From Acidimicrobiales bacterium (GTDB lineage Bacteria > Actinomycetota > Acidimicrobiia > Acidimicrobiales > Aldehydirespiratoraceae), in the NCBI GenBank assembly GCA_029246685.1, contig JAQWMR010000018.1, forward strand, positions 62,001 through 126,000: a stretch of DNA of 64,000 bases, written 5' to 3'. Positions 53,037-62,325 of the stretch are shown here, in pieces. The notes under the pieces are model-generated. The model saw nothing but the letters and a program-made list of their open reading frames with translations, was not told where the DNA came from and made no database searches. Every line of letters begins with the position of its first letter. The stretch's first letter is position 1. A program made the translations under genes and the position numbers.

Positions 53037-53804
53037 ATGCCAACTGCTGCACTACGGGGAATCGACTGCTACTACGAGCTCGGGGGCAGTGGCCCACGAA
53101 CGCTCTTCCTGAACGGTTCTGGCGCGACCATCGAGCAGCTGTCGCCTCTGCTCGACATCTTCCGTGATCGAGTCGAACTGCTCGTGCACGACCAGCGCGG
53201 TCTGGGTCGCACCTCTCTGCCCGACGCGATGCCGACGATGGCCGACTTCGGCCTCGACGCCCTCGCCCTCGCCGACCATGTCGGCTGGGACCGGTTCGGG
53301 GTCGTCGGCATCAGTTTCGGCGGGATGGTGGCCCAGGAGGTCGCCGTCACCGCGCCCGAACGCATGGAGCGACTCGCGCTGTTGTGCACCTCACCGGGCG
53401 GCGCAGGGGGCTCCTCGTATCCGTTGCACGAACTTGGCCCGAACGACCGGACGCCCTTGCTGCTCGACACCCGCTTCACGCCGGAGTACCTGGCCGAAAA
53501 TCCGGGCGAGGCCATGCTGGTCGACGGTTTCGTCGGACAGGGGGCGGCCCCTACGGTCGGCGCCACCCGCCAGCTCGAGGCCCGCCGCCATCACGATGTG
53601 TGGGACCGCCTAGAGCGGATCACGTGTCCGACCCGCATCTCGGCGGGGCGCTTCGACGGCATCGCGCTGCTCTCGAACAGCGAGGCGATCGCATCACGGA
53701 TCTCCGGCGCCGACCTACGCGTTTACGAAGGCGGCCACACCTTCTTCGCCCAGGACGCCCAGGCGCTGCCCGAGCTCCTCGACTTCCTCGCAGCCGCGTC
53801 CTGA
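53037..53804 (+). CDS. Alpha/beta hydrolase
   Basis: 255 residues, ATG 53037 with GGGAG at 53026-53030. TLFLNGSG (oxyanion), VHDQRGLGRTS, nucleophile elbow VGISFGGMVAQEV (Ser), acid in SAGRFDGIA and His in YEGGHTFF. The complete triad and short cap fit ester, lactone or C-C hydrolases such as 3-oxoadipate enol-lactonase. Follows the ligase gene after 28 nt and converges on another ligase. Substrate unknown. Confidence 0.92.
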   Translation: MPTAALRGIDCYYELGGSGPRTLFLNGSGATIEQLSPLLDIFRDRVELLVHDQRGLGRTSLPDAMPTMADFGLDALALADHVGWDRFGVVGISFGGMVAQEVAVTAPERMERLALLCTSPGGAGGSSYPLHELGPNDRTPLLLDTRFTPEYLAENPGEAMLVDGFVGQGAAPTVGATRQLEARRHHDVWDRLERITCPTRISAGRFDGIALLSNSEAIASRISGADLRVYEGGHTFFAQDAQALPELLDFLAAAS

Positions 53805-53810
53805 GGTCGA

Positions 53811-55301
53811 TCAGCCACCTCGCTCCTCGACCATGCGGCTGCGGTTGAGCTTCATGGCCTCACTTCTCGGCAGCGCATCGACGAACTCAACGGTCTTCGG
53901 GACCTTGTACGCGAGCAGGCGGTCCTTCGTGTAGGCCCTCACCTCGTCGAGAGTCAGTCGCCTGGTCGAGTCGGCCAGTTCGATGACGGCGTGCACGCGT
54001 CGGCCCCACTCGGCATCTTTCAGCCCGAGCACCACCACATCGGCAATGTCGGGGTGGTCGATCAGCGCCGCTTCGACCTCGGCGGGGAACACGTTCGCTC
54101 CCCCCGTGATGATCAGATCGACCCGCCGGTCGGCCAGATAGAGGAAGCCGTCCTCGTCGACGTGACCCATGTCGCCCACCGTGCCGAAACCGTCGGCCGT
54201 CAGCCGGATGTCGGGCGCATCACCGAGGTAGGTCGTGCCCGGCGAATCAGGCGACCGGATGTAGACATGACCGATCTCGCCCGCCGGGAGTTCGACACCG
54301 TCATCGTCGAGAATGCAGATCTCGGCCTCCCTGAAGCCCTGCCCGACCGTGCCCTCCCGGACCATCCATTGGTCGCCGGTCACCACGGTGAGCCCCAATC
54401 CCTCCGAGGACCCATAGGCCATGATGATCTTCTCGGCGCCGATCAACGACGCCCAGCGGTGCACGAGCGACGGCGGCATCGGCGCCGCACCCTGCAGGAT
54501 CCATTCGATGCTCGACAGGTCGCGATCGTCGATGCCGGGAAGGTCGGCGATGCGCTGCATCATCGTCGGCGTCGCGGTGAAGGTCGTGATCCGGTGACGC
54601 TCGATCGTGTCCACGATCCGGGATGCGTCGAACTTCTCGAGCACGAAGAGTTGGTCGCCGCTGAGCATGCTGGTGAGTGTTGCGAATGCGTTGATGTGAT
54701 ACATCGGCGCCAAAACCAGGATCCGCTGCGGCCTGGTCACCCGCATGAAGAACTCCGCGATCGGAATGCCCGACAGAGGGCCGAATTCGGGCTGCCCGTG
54801 CGACAGGACCACCTTCGGCGTGCCGGTCGATCCACTGCTGCAGATCCCGTGAGCATTGGGTGACAGCACGTCCGGGAATTCGGGTGCGTCGTCGTTCACC
54901 GTCGCTCGAATCCAGCCGAGGTCGTCGGGGCTCAGGTAGAGCTTCGGCTGGATCACCTCTTTCAGACGCTCCAGCTCCCAATCCGGAACGTCCCACCGGA
55001 TCGGCACCGGCACCGCCCCGAGTATCCAGCTCGATACCACCGCGTGGACCAATTCCGGAGAGTTGCGGATGCCCAGACCAACGCGGTCGCCGTAGCCGAC
55101 GCCGCGCTCGGCCATCGCCGCAGCGACCTGGCGGGATCGACGATCGAGTTCCGCCCAGGTCAGCGTCTGGTCGGATCCGTCGAGCGTCAGATGGAAGTAG
55201 GCCGGTTCGTCAGGCTTCGCCGCGGCCTGAGCCCGGAGCTGGCGGACGTTGCTCCAACTTTCCTCATCGGGGAGAGCGATGCCCGGATCGTCGGCTGCCA
55301 C
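53811..55301 (-). CDS. AMP-dependent acyl-CoA synthetase/ligase
   Basis: 496 residues. The P-loop is reduced but recognisable (GICSSGSTGTPKVVLSHGQP), AYGSSEGLGLTVV, FGTVGDMGHVDEDGFLYLAD, LIITGGANVFPAEVEAALID, and closing LPRSEAMKLNRSRM with the catalytic Lys. The sequence GAPxP...AP-MYHINAF is typical of bile-acid/steroid-acid CoA ligase relatives, though that is weak evidence. GTG 55301 directly follows the amidohydrolase stop (TGAGTG). Confidence 0.92.
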   Translation of the reverse strand: MAADDPGIALPDEESWSNVRQLRAQAAAKPDEPAYFHLTLDGSDQTLTWAELDRRSRQVAAAMAERGVGYGDRVGLGIRNSPELVHAVVSSWILGAVPVPIRWDVPDWELERLKEVIQPKLYLSPDDLGWIRATVNDDAPEFPDVLSPNAHGICSSGSTGTPKVVLSHGQPEFGPLSGIPIAEFFMRVTRPQRILVLAPMYHINAFATLTSMLSGDQLFVLEKFDASRIVDTIERHRITTFTATPTMMQRIADLPGIDDRDLSSIEWILQGAAPMPPSLVHRWASLIGAEKIIMAYGSSEGLGLTVVTGDQWMVREGTVGQGFREAEICILDDDGVELPAGEIGHVYIRSPDSPGTTYLGDAPDIRLTADGFGTVGDMGHVDEDGFLYLADRRVDLIITGGANVFPAEVEAALIDHPDIADVVVLGLKDAEWGRRVHAVIELADSTRRLTLDEVRAYTKDRLLAYKVPKTVEFVDALPRSEAMKLNRSRMVEERGG

Positions 55302-56513
55302 TCAAGCGACCGCATCGATCAGGCGGGCGAGATTGCCTCCCATCACCTTGGCCTGGTCCTCCTGCGGGAGCGTTGCGAGTTCGTCGACCCATGTAACGGG
55401 ATCGAACAGTCCCTCGGGGTGCGGGTAGTCGGACCCGAACACGACGTTGTCGATTCCGACTATGTCGATGAGCCCGAGTGGGTCCTCTTCATGGAACGGA
55501 TGGACGACGAAGTTTCGCGTCAGAGCGACGATCGGGTCCTCGTCGAACACCGCCGGCGTTCGGTCGAAGATCTTCCGGAAACGGTCAACCAGAGGGCGCA
55601 CCCACGCGCTGCCATTCTCCACCGGCATGAACCGGATCTCAGGGAAGCGCGTGGCCAGGCCGTGGCCGATGATCGACGTGACGACGTCGTTGATCCCGCG
55701 GTGCTCAGCGTTGAGCATCACGTCGAACGCCGTGTACTTCCGCTTGAACGGCTCGAATTCCTTCACGAGACCGTTCCATTCGTTCTGGTAACGCTGCTGA
55801 CCATCGTCGGATGCGTGCATCCCGACGACCACACCCGCCTCGCTCACCTTCTCCCAGAACGGGTCGAACTCTTCGAGGGCGAACGAGCGGCGCCGACCGT
55901 TGAAGTCGGGCACGGGCGCCGGGCGGATGAGCACGACCTTCGCGCCGTTCTCGACCACGAACTCCAGTTCGCGGATCGCCTCGGCCACGATGTTCATGGC
56001 GATGACGGGCGTCGGATAAATTCGGTCGTCGAAGTTGAAGGTCCAGTCCTCGAGCATCCACTTGTTGAGCGCGTGTGTCACCACATGGGTGCCCCGGGGA
56101 TCGCCGGCGAGGCGCTCCTCGAGCAGACTGGCCAGCGTCGGCCACATGACAGCCCGGTCGATGCTGAGTTCGTCCATCAGCTTGACTCGGGCCTCGGGCT
56201 CGAAGAACGCGTCGGGCGCGAGAATGTAGTTCGGGGGTGGCGCCACCTCGATGTCACCCGGCTCAGTCTTCGACGACGGGTTCTCGATCCGAAACTGCAG
56301 CTCTTGTGCGCCCGGGGGAGCCACCTTCTGAAAGGTCGGGTTCGGGATGTATTCGCTGATTGTGTTGTTGAGGGCGATCTTGGTGCGCCCATTGATTTCG
56401 ACGAACTTCACGAGCCCGTCGTACTCCGCAGGAAGATGGCGCGTGAACGCGTCCGTCTTCTCGTACATGTGGTTGTCGGCATCAAAAACCGGGAACGGAA
56501 GCTTGCGGGACAC
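55302..56513 (-). CDS. Amidohydrolase family 2 protein
   Basis: 403 residues, GTG 56513 with GGAGGAG. FPVFDADNHMYEKTDAFTRH (Asp-x-His), EFDPFWEKVSEAGVVVGMHA (middle His) and VVFGSDYPHPEGLFDP (Asp). Related most closely to the copy at 36461. The intact block FDPFWEKV identifies the relic at 15066-15313. Followed by a CoA ligase; diverges from an acyl-CoA dehydrogenase pair across operator F. Confidence 0.91.
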   Translation of the reverse strand: MSRKLPFPVFDADNHMYEKTDAFTRHLPAEYDGLVKFVEINGRTKIALNNTISEYIPNPTFQKVAPPGAQELQFRIENPSSKTEPGDIEVAPPPNYILAPDAFFEPEARVKLMDELSIDRAVMWPTLASLLEERLAGDPRGTHVVTHALNKWMLEDWTFNFDDRIYPTPVIAMNIVAEAIRELEFVVENGAKVVLIRPAPVPDFNGRRRSFALEEFDPFWEKVSEAGVVVGMHASDDGQQRYQNEWNGLVKEFEPFKRKYTAFDVMLNAEHRGINDVVTSIIGHGLATRFPEIRFMPVENGSAWVRPLVDRFRKIFDRTPAVFDEDPIVALTRNFVVHPFHEEDPLGLIDIVGIDNVVFGSDYPHPEGLFDPVTWVDELATLPQEDQAKVMGGNLARLIDAVA

Positions 56514-56547
56514 GGTGGCTCCTCCTACGAATGTCAGGAACGCCGAA

Positions 56548-56580
56548 AACTGACATCGACGTTAGTTTCATAACTACGGT
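56548..56580 (+). promoter_or_regulatory. Operator F in the amidohydrolase/acyl-CoA dehydrogenase divergent region
   Basis: AACTGACATCGACGTTAGTT (56548-56567) is self-complementary at 16 of 20 positions and matches palindrome A at 14 of 20, with the same TCGA centre. It lies 34 nt upstream of the minus-strand GTG and is followed by a plus-strand -10-like TACGGT (56575-56580). Confidence 0.55.
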
Positions 56581-56624
56581 GTCGCGTCGACGTCGTCAAG
56601 ACGCGGCGACGACCACGAGGATCC

Positions 56625-57785
56625 ATGCAGCCACAGCTCACGAACGATCAAGAGCTCTTCGCCGACACGACGCGACGATTCCTCCAGGAACACGCCGACG
56701 TCGAGGCGGTCCGCGGACTGCGTCGCGACGAACGCGGCTATGACGTCGGCTACTGGCGCCGAGGAGCCGAGCTCGGATGGACCTCGTTGGCAGTCGGCGA
56801 GGAGCACGGCGGAGGGAGTATCAGCGACAACCCCTTGGCCGATCTCACGATCGTTGCCTACGAATTCGGACGCCACGCCGCTCCGGGCCCGTTGATCGCA
56901 ACCAACGTAGTGGCCGCGGCACTCGGCCGATCGGGTACGGCAGCACAGAGGGAATCCGTGCTTCCCAGCCTTCTGTCGGGCGAGGGAGTCGCAAGTTGGG
57001 CCATCGCCGAGCCTCGCCCCCACGACCGGCTTGGCGGCATCGCGATGGAGGCGACGCCCGATGGCACGGGCTGGTCCCTCACCGGCACGAAGCTCCAGGT
57101 CGAAGCGGGTGGCAGCGCCGACCACATACTCGTCACGACCACGAGCCCGACTGGCCCGGCCCAATTCCTCGTTGCCACGGACACACCCGGTCTCACGCTG
57201 ACCGCCATGCAGTCGATCGACCTCACGCGCCGGTTCGCCGAAGTGGTGTTCGACAATGTCGCGGTACCAGCATCCGCAGTCGTCGGTGAAGTCGGCCATG
57301 CAGCAGCCGATGTCGCCCAGCAGTTGCGGATTGCCAATGTGTTGCAGTGTGCCGAGATGGTGGGCGCGATGGACGCAGCCATGGACATCACGTTGGAGTG
57401 GGTCATGGACCGCTATTCGTTCGGCCGACCGCTTGGCGGATACCAGGCGATCAAGCACCGTCTCGCCGACATGAAGACCTGGCTCGAGGCGAGCCATGGC
57501 ATCGCCGACGGTGCCGCCCATGCGGTGCACAACGATGAGCGCGCCGACGAGATGTGCAGCGCGGCGAAGGCCTACATCGGCGCCCAGGGGCCCGAGCTCT
57601 GCCAGGAGTGCGTGCAATTCCATGGCGGTATCGGCGTGACGTATGAGCACGACATGCACCTGTTCCTCCGCAGGGTGATCGTCAATGCCACGACCCACGG
57701 CACCGTCACCGATCATCGACTACGTCTCACCGACATCCTCGAGACGCAGTCTGTCGGACGTCGGGCAGGAGGTGAGGCGGCATGA
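56625..57785 (+). CDS. Acyl-CoA dehydrogenase, small-subunit type
   Basis: 386 residues, ATG 56625 with GAGG upstream. N-terminal LTNDQELFADTTRRFLQEHA, middle domain SWAIAEPRPHDRLGGIAMEA (AEP in place of the full FSEPxxGSD loop) and C-terminal MDRYSFGRPLGGYQAIKHRL, QECVQFHGGIGVTYEHDMHL and FLRRVIV. The intact C-terminal FAD/partner contacts and loss of the substrate loop suggest the non-catalytic or half-site subunit of a heterotetramer with the next gene (ATGA overlap). Third such pair in the window. Confidence 0.9.
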   Translation: MQPQLTNDQELFADTTRRFLQEHADVEAVRGLRRDERGYDVGYWRRGAELGWTSLAVGEEHGGGSISDNPLADLTIVAYEFGRHAAPGPLIATNVVAAALGRSGTAAQRESVLPSLLSGEGVASWAIAEPRPHDRLGGIAMEATPDGTGWSLTGTKLQVEAGGSADHILVTTTSPTGPAQFLVATDTPGLTLTAMQSIDLTRRFAEVVFDNVAVPASAVVGEVGHAAADVAQQLRIANVLQCAEMVGAMDAAMDITLEWVMDRYSFGRPLGGYQAIKHRLADMKTWLEASHGIADGAAHAVHNDERADEMCSAAKAYIGAQGPELCQECVQFHGGIGVTYEHDMHLFLRRVIVNATTHGTVTDHRLRLTDILETQSVGRRAGGEAA

Positions 57786-59017
57786 GCGAGAGCCTCGATG
57801 AGTTCCGGGCGCGAGCGCGGGCGTACATCCGCCAACACATTCCGGAAGGAGTCGACAGCTACACGATGGGCTCCGACTCCGACGAGGAGGAGCTCGAAGA
57901 CGTGGCCCGAAGCCGCGAACTTCAGCGCCTTCTCCACGACGGGGGACTCACAGGGATCCTCGTGCCTGAGCAATATGGCGGCCAGGGGTTGACGGCCGCG
58001 CATTCGGAGGTCCTCAACGAGGAGATGGCCGGACGACGGCACCCGTTCCGCCTGCAAGTCCCCACCATGACGCCCTGCATGACCGTAATCCTCGAGTTCG
58101 GCACCGAGGAGCAGAAGAAGAAGCACATCCCGGCGATTCTGCGTGGCGACGAGATCTGGATGCAGATGTTGTCGGAGCCAGGTGGCGGATCCGACGTCGC
58201 CGGCGCCCAGACCCGAGCCGACCGTGACGGCGACGAGTGGGTGCTCAATGGTTCGAAGATCTGGACGACCGGGGCGTGGTGGGCCGACTGGGCACTGTGC
58301 CTGGCCCGGACGAACTGGGACGTGCCGAAGCACCGAGGCCTGTCGGTGTTCATGGTTCCGTTCGACGCCGAGGGCGTCGAGATGCACCGGATCGAGTTGT
58401 TGAACGGGTCGAAGGAGTTTTGTCAGGAGTTCCTGACCGACGTGCACATCCCCGACAGCTGCCGGATCGGTGACGTCGACGACGGCTGGACAGTCGGCCG
58501 GCGTTGGATGTTCTACGAGCGCTCGTTCGGATCCTCACCGCACACGCTCCGCCCAGCGGGCGGGACCATGGCGACCTTCGGGGAGTTGTACGACCTTGCT
58601 CACGAGGCTGGTCGCGCCGACGACACGCAGGCACGAGAGCTCGTCGGCGAGGCTCGGGCACTCGCGCTGGCCATGGGCCAGCTCGCCGAGCGGATCCCCG
58701 CCGCCGTTACCTCCGGGAGGATGAATGACCAAGCTGCATCTGTCATCCGCCTGATGGGGTGTCGCGTCGGGCGTCGGCTTTCGACCATCAGGTGGGAGCT
58801 GCTCGGGTCGATGGCCGGAGCGTGGACTGATGATGACGATGATCTCGGCCGATGGGCGGAGGCATTTCTCAGCCGCCAGGTCAGCGAGATCGGCGGCGGG
58901 ACGACGGAGATGGCCCGCAACGTCGTGAGCGAACGAGTGCTCGGGCTGCCTCGAGAGCGCACACCGGATCAAGGCGTGCCCTTCCGAGATGTCCCGATGG
59001 GGCCGCCGTCACGGTGA
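57782..59017 (+). CDS. Acyl-CoA dehydrogenase, large subunit type
   Basis: 411 residues. MQMLSEPGGGSDVAGAQTRA (FAD/substrate loop), NGSKIWTTGAWWADWALCLA, CRIGDVDDGWTVGRRWMFYE, and C-terminal EIGGGTTEMARNVVSERVLG. The IGGGT segment lacks the Glu of YEGT-type enzymes, as in the other two large subunits here. It pairs with the preceding gene. The C-terminal tail (RERTPDQGVPFRDVPMGPPS) is a little longer than usual. Directly after its stop lies a hydrolase fragment. Confidence 0.92.
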   Translation: MSESLDEFRARARAYIRQHIPEGVDSYTMGSDSDEEELEDVARSRELQRLLHDGGLTGILVPEQYGGQGLTAAHSEVLNEEMAGRRHPFRLQVPTMTPCMTVILEFGTEEQKKKHIPAILRGDEIWMQMLSEPGGGSDVAGAQTRADRDGDEWVLNGSKIWTTGAWWADWALCLARTNWDVPKHRGLSVFMVPFDAEGVEMHRIELLNGSKEFCQEFLTDVHIPDSCRIGDVDDGWTVGRRWMFYERSFGSSPHTLRPAGGTMATFGELYDLAHEAGRADDTQARELVGEARALALAMGQLAERIPAAVTSGRMNDQAASVIRLMGCRVGRRLSTIRWELLGSMAGAWTDDDDDLGRWAEAFLSRQVSEIGGGTTEMARNVVSERVLGLPRERTPDQGVPFRDVPMGPPSR

Positions 59018-59248
59018 CGGGCCGACCTCACCGAGATGCCGCCGGCGCTGTTCACGGTTGGACTCAACGACCATCTCGCCGACGACACGCTGTTGCTCGC
59101 CAGTCGATGGACACGAGCCGGGAACCAAGCCGAACTGCTGGCATACCCAGATGCCCCGCACGGCTGCACCGGAGTCATCCCCACCGTGCAGCGTCATTTC
59201 GCTCCCCGCCTGCACGCATTCCTGGACCGCTGCCTGGCCGAGACCTAA
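59018..59248 (+). pseudogene. C-terminal relic of an HSL-type alpha/beta hydrolase
   Basis: From the codon after the dehydrogenase stop, the frame reads RADLTEMPPALFTVGLNDHL, ADDTLLLASRWTRAGNQAEL, then LAYPDAPHGCTGV. This is the acid-Asp and catalytic-His end of an alpha/beta-hydrolase-3 (hormone-sensitive-lipase-like) enzyme. The N-terminal two-thirds with HGGG and the nucleophile Ser are absent. An ATG at 59036 would allow a 70-residue product, but it could not be an active enzyme. 59249-59292 shows nothing further. Confidence 0.68.
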
Positions 59249-59292
59249 CAAGTCACCCGGACGGCGAGTTGCAGAGGGTGCCCTGACCGAAG

Positions 59293-59826
59293 TCAGGAAC
59301 CGGCCAAGTGCTCCGCTCGGCGCGCCGTCCACTGGTCTTCGTGCTCCTCGGCAACCTCGGCCATCCGGCGCAGCCGGTCGACCTGGCCACCGATGATGTT
59401 CATGCCGAATGTGGTCCGGGTGCGAAATTCCAAAACGACTACACCGTCAGCTCCTGCTTCGTACGCGTAGGGCGCGCCGTCCGGTACGAAGAAGCCATCA
59501 CCCGACACGAGCTCCTGGGACCCCATGGAAAGCGATCCCTCCTCCGCGTAGTAGAGACAGTCGCCGTCGTGGGTGTGCCTCGGCAGCACGAAGTGCGGGC
59601 CGAACCACGCTCGCACAAGGCTGAAACCGTTCTCCCCTTCTCCGCGAAACAACACCACGTCGTGAGTGCCGACCGCGGCTTTCGTCGACATGCCGCCGTG
59701 CTCGGCGAGGGCGGCCTGGTCGTCCGCGTCGAAGACCGGAATCGACATCGTTCCCGACTCGAAGAGCGTGGGGGCGTCACCTCCTCTGAACAGCTCGATG
59801 CCTCGACGCTTGCGCTCGTCACTCAC
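59293..59826 (-). CDS. Cupin-domain protein
   Basis: 177 residues, GTG 59826 behind a perfect AGGAGGT (59838-59832); longer upstream frames are ignored for this reason. The cupin motif 1 is FVLPRHTHDGDCLYYAEEGS (His, His, Glu-like residue) and motif 2 DGFFVPDGAPYAYEAG, in which the usual second-motif His is not evident. It may bind a metal weakly or act as a ligand-binding or regulatory protein. It diverges from the third lipoprotein hydrolase across operator G. Confidence 0.85.
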   Translation of the reverse strand: MSDERKRRGIELFRGGDAPTLFESGTMSIPVFDADDQAALAEHGGMSTKAAVGTHDVVLFRGEGENGFSLVRAWFGPHFVLPRHTHDGDCLYYAEEGSLSMGSQELVSGDGFFVPDGAPYAYEAGADGVVVLEFRTRTTFGMNIIGGQVDRLRRMAEVAEEHEDQWTARRAEHLAGS

Positions 59827-59879
59827 TCTCGACCTCCTGCGTTTGCTTGAATACTGCCCGACGAAATCGCCACCAGATA

Positions 59880-59899
59880 AATTGACGTTGACGTCGACA
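59880..59899. promoter_or_regulatory. Operator G at the start of the third lipoprotein hydrolase
   Basis: AATTGACGTTGACGTCGACA matches palindrome A at 16 of 20 positions. Its last base is the A of the ATG at 59899, and TAAATT (59878-59883) overlaps its left edge as a possible -10. It lies 53 nt upstream of the divergent cupin GTG. Confidence 0.6.
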
Positions 59900-61491
59900 T
59901 GAGAAAGATTCTGCCCATGAACCTCCGTCGACAAGCGGCCCTCCTGGCGATTCTGTCGATCGTGGGCGCCGGCTGCGGCGAGAGCGAAAATGGAGGTTTG
60001 GTCGCGACGACGACCAGCCCGACGATCACGACGGAGTCCACCGTGCCCCTCGACGACCAACCAGAGAACGACGGGACCCAACCCGCTCGCGAGGTGTCAC
60101 CTTCGGCCGCCGTTCCGACGCTCGCCGACCCATTGCCCGAACCGGCACCCGAGCAGATGCTCGCCAACTACCCGCTCGACCGCGTCGGCTATTCGATGTC
60201 GGAGTTCGTGATCTCGGGAACGGCAACGTCGTACACCTCGGCCGCGCCGCTCTCCGCCGACGGGAGGTGGCCGGTCACGCCCGAGGCGACGGCGCCGTAT
60301 TCGACCCGCGCCGTCGTCGTGCAGCCCGTCGATCCGGAGCAGTTCAGCGGCACCGTGATCGTCGAGTGGTTCAACGTCACGTCCGGGCTCGATGCCGCGG
60401 TGGATTGGCAATACACCCACGACGAGATCATCCGAGAGGGTCACGCCTATGTCGGCGTGTCGGCGCAGGCCGTCGGCGTCGAACAGCTCACGATGTCGGA
60501 GCCGGAGCGATACGGGACGCTCGCTCACCCGGGCGACAGTTTCTCCTACGACATCTACTCCCAGGTCGGCATGGCGGTTCGCGAGCTGTCCGACATGCTC
60601 CTGCCGGGACTCGAGCCCACGACCCTCATCGCTGCCGGTCAATCCCAGTCGGCCCTTAGGCTGACGACCTACGTCAACGCGGTGGCACCTCTCACCAACG
60701 TGTTCGACGGGTTCCTGATCCACAGTCGGGGCGGCGTGGCCGCCGCTCTGTCCGAAGAACCCCAAGTAGACATGGCCACCTCTGCCCCCGTGATCATCAG
60801 GGACGACCTCGCGGTGCCGGTGTTCATTCTCCAGACGGAGACCGACGTGCTCGGTGTCATGGAGTTCTTGCCCGCTCGCCAGCCCGACTCCGACTATGTG
60901 CGACTCTGGGAGGTCGCCGGCACTGCCCACGTCGACATCTACGTGGCCCAGCAGGCCGGTGACGACGACGGGTCGATGGGATCCGATGTCGCCCAGTTCG
61001 AGTCGCTCTCGAACCCCGTCGCCGGTTTCACTGTCGACCTCGGCGGATCACCGCTGACCCTCGATTGCCCTCCGGCGCTCAACGCCGGCCAACTGCACTA
61101 CGTCGTGCTGTCCGCACTGCACCACATCGTGTCGTGGGCGACGACCGGCGACGCTCCGCCATCGATGCCGCTGCTCGACGTGGACGAGAGCACCAGCCCC
61201 GCATCCTTCGTGCTCGATGCCAACGGCAATGCAACGGGCGGCGTTCGCACCCCGGCCGTCGATGCCCCGGTTGCCACGCTCTCGGGCCTCCCGGCGCCCG
61301 ACGCACCCGGCTTCTGCGTGTTCTTCGGGAGCACGGTGCCGTTCACGCCCGAGCAACTCGATGCGCGCTACCCGAATCCGGGCGATTTCGCGGCCGAATG
61401 GCAGAGGGCAGTCGGCGACGCCGAGGCCGCCGGGGCGCTCCTCCCCTCGGATGCGGCCAGACTCGCGGAGATGGTGCCGCTCCCGGAGTGA
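59899..61491 (+). CDS. Secreted lipoprotein, alpha/beta-hydrolase-domain protein (copy 3 of 3)
   Basis: 530 residues. MRKILPMNLRRQAALLAILS leads to lipobox VGAGC, then a Thr-rich tether (TTTSPTITTEST). Body: VVVQPVDPEQFSGTVIVEWF, nucleophile elbow AAGQSQSALRLTTYVN, NVFDGFLIHSRGG and probable His in EVAGTAHVD. It aligns closely with copy 1 (13458): both have 530 residues and share G(E/Q)SQSA, FDG(Y/F)(F/L)(L/I)HSRG and WEVAGTAH. The start could also be the ATG at 59917. Operator G overlaps the first start, implying repression by the local regulator. Confidence 0.88.
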   Translation: MRKILPMNLRRQAALLAILSIVGAGCGESENGGLVATTTSPTITTESTVPLDDQPENDGTQPAREVSPSAAVPTLADPLPEPAPEQMLANYPLDRVGYSMSEFVISGTATSYTSAAPLSADGRWPVTPEATAPYSTRAVVVQPVDPEQFSGTVIVEWFNVTSGLDAAVDWQYTHDEIIREGHAYVGVSAQAVGVEQLTMSEPERYGTLAHPGDSFSYDIYSQVGMAVRELSDMLLPGLEPTTLIAAGQSQSALRLTTYVNAVAPLTNVFDGFLIHSRGGVAAALSEEPQVDMATSAPVIIRDDLAVPVFILQTETDVLGVMEFLPARQPDSDYVRLWEVAGTAHVDIYVAQQAGDDDGSMGSDVAQFESLSNPVAGFTVDLGGSPLTLDCPPALNAGQLHYVVLSALHHIVSWATTGDAPPSMPLLDVDESTSPASFVLDANGNATGGVRTPAVDAPVATLSGLPAPDAPGFCVFFGSTVPFTPEQLDARYPNPGDFAAEWQRAVGDAEAAGALLPSDAARLAEMVPLPE

Positions 61492-61504
61492 CCCAAGGCG
61501 GGCC

Positions 61505-62302
61505 TCAGCGCTGGATCAGCTCGAACCAGTTACCGTCGGGGTCCGCGACGAAGGCGATCGTCGCGGTGCCCAGCTCGGTCGGCGGCATCGCGATCGCAAC
61601 CCCTTTCTTCTCCAACGTCGACACCGCATCGGCGACCGACGACACATGGACCGTGACGTAGCGGATACCGGCGCGGTCGCTGATCGGCCCGGTCTGCACC
61701 GGTAGGTCGCCGCCCCGCTCCCAGTACTTCATGACCGTTGCACCGAAGTCGACCGAGTGGCTGACCACCTCGCCAAACGCCGGATCATCGAATCTGACCT
61801 CCGGCTGCGGCGTGAGACCCAGCGCGTCCACGAAGAACTTCCGGGTCCTCTCGACGTTGCCGACCGTCAGACCGACCTGCAGCATCGGCTCCATGCCGGG
61901 CAGGCCGACCAGCTCGAGAGCGTTGCCGTCGACGTCGGAAAGGAACGCGAGAGGGACGGCGCCGGTTCCCTCGCCGAAGGTCGTTCGTTCGATGCCGCTG
62001 ATGCCGGCTGATTCGGCCCTCGCCAGGACCCCGTCGAGATCGGGCACCATCAGCGTGAGCAACCGATAGCCGATCGCGGCGTCCACCCCGCCGTCGCCTC
62101 GCGGGGGCGGCGTCTCCAGACACCACAGCTTCACGGTGCTGGTGCCGACCCGATGCACTGCGACTTCGCCACCAGCGACGGGAATCGAGGGTGCGAGCTC
62201 GAGGCCGAGCACCTCGCCGTAGAACGCTCGCATTCCGTCGACGTCGTGAGCGACAACGCCGACGTCGAGCGTTGGCTTGGTGAGTTCGAACGCAGGAGGC
62301 AT
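61505..62302 (-). CDS. Two-domain VOC (glyoxalase/dioxygenase fold) protein
   Basis: 265 residues with two vicinal-oxygen-chelate modules: ~1-125 (LDVGVVAHDVDGMRAFYGEV, FLSDVDGNALELVG) and ~130-265 (VGLTVGNVERTRKFFVDALG, FVADPDGNWFELIQR). The DPDGNxxEL ends provide the usual metal Glu. Members include extradiol dioxygenases, epimerases and glyoxalases; metal His residues are only partly visible, so the reaction is open. ATG 62302. It shares the minus strand with a thioesterase-like gene 23 nt upstream. Confidence 0.9.
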   Translation of the reverse strand: MPPAFELTKPTLDVGVVAHDVDGMRAFYGEVLGLELAPSIPVAGGEVAVHRVGTSTVKLWCLETPPPRGDGGVDAAIGYRLLTLMVPDLDGVLARAESAGISGIERTTFGEGTGAVPLAFLSDVDGNALELVGLPGMEPMLQVGLTVGNVERTRKFFVDALGLTPQPEVRFDDPAFGEVVSHSVDFGATVMKYWERGGDLPVQTGPISDRAGIRYVTVHVSSVADAVSTLEKKGVAIAMPPTELGTATIAFVADPDGNWFELIQR

Positions 62303-62325
62303 CGCAGTCTCTTCTCTCGTTGGGT

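Noticed and set aside
55044-56573. A 509-codon plus-strand frame
   Set aside because: Shadow of the amidohydrolase at 55302; it also runs into operator F.
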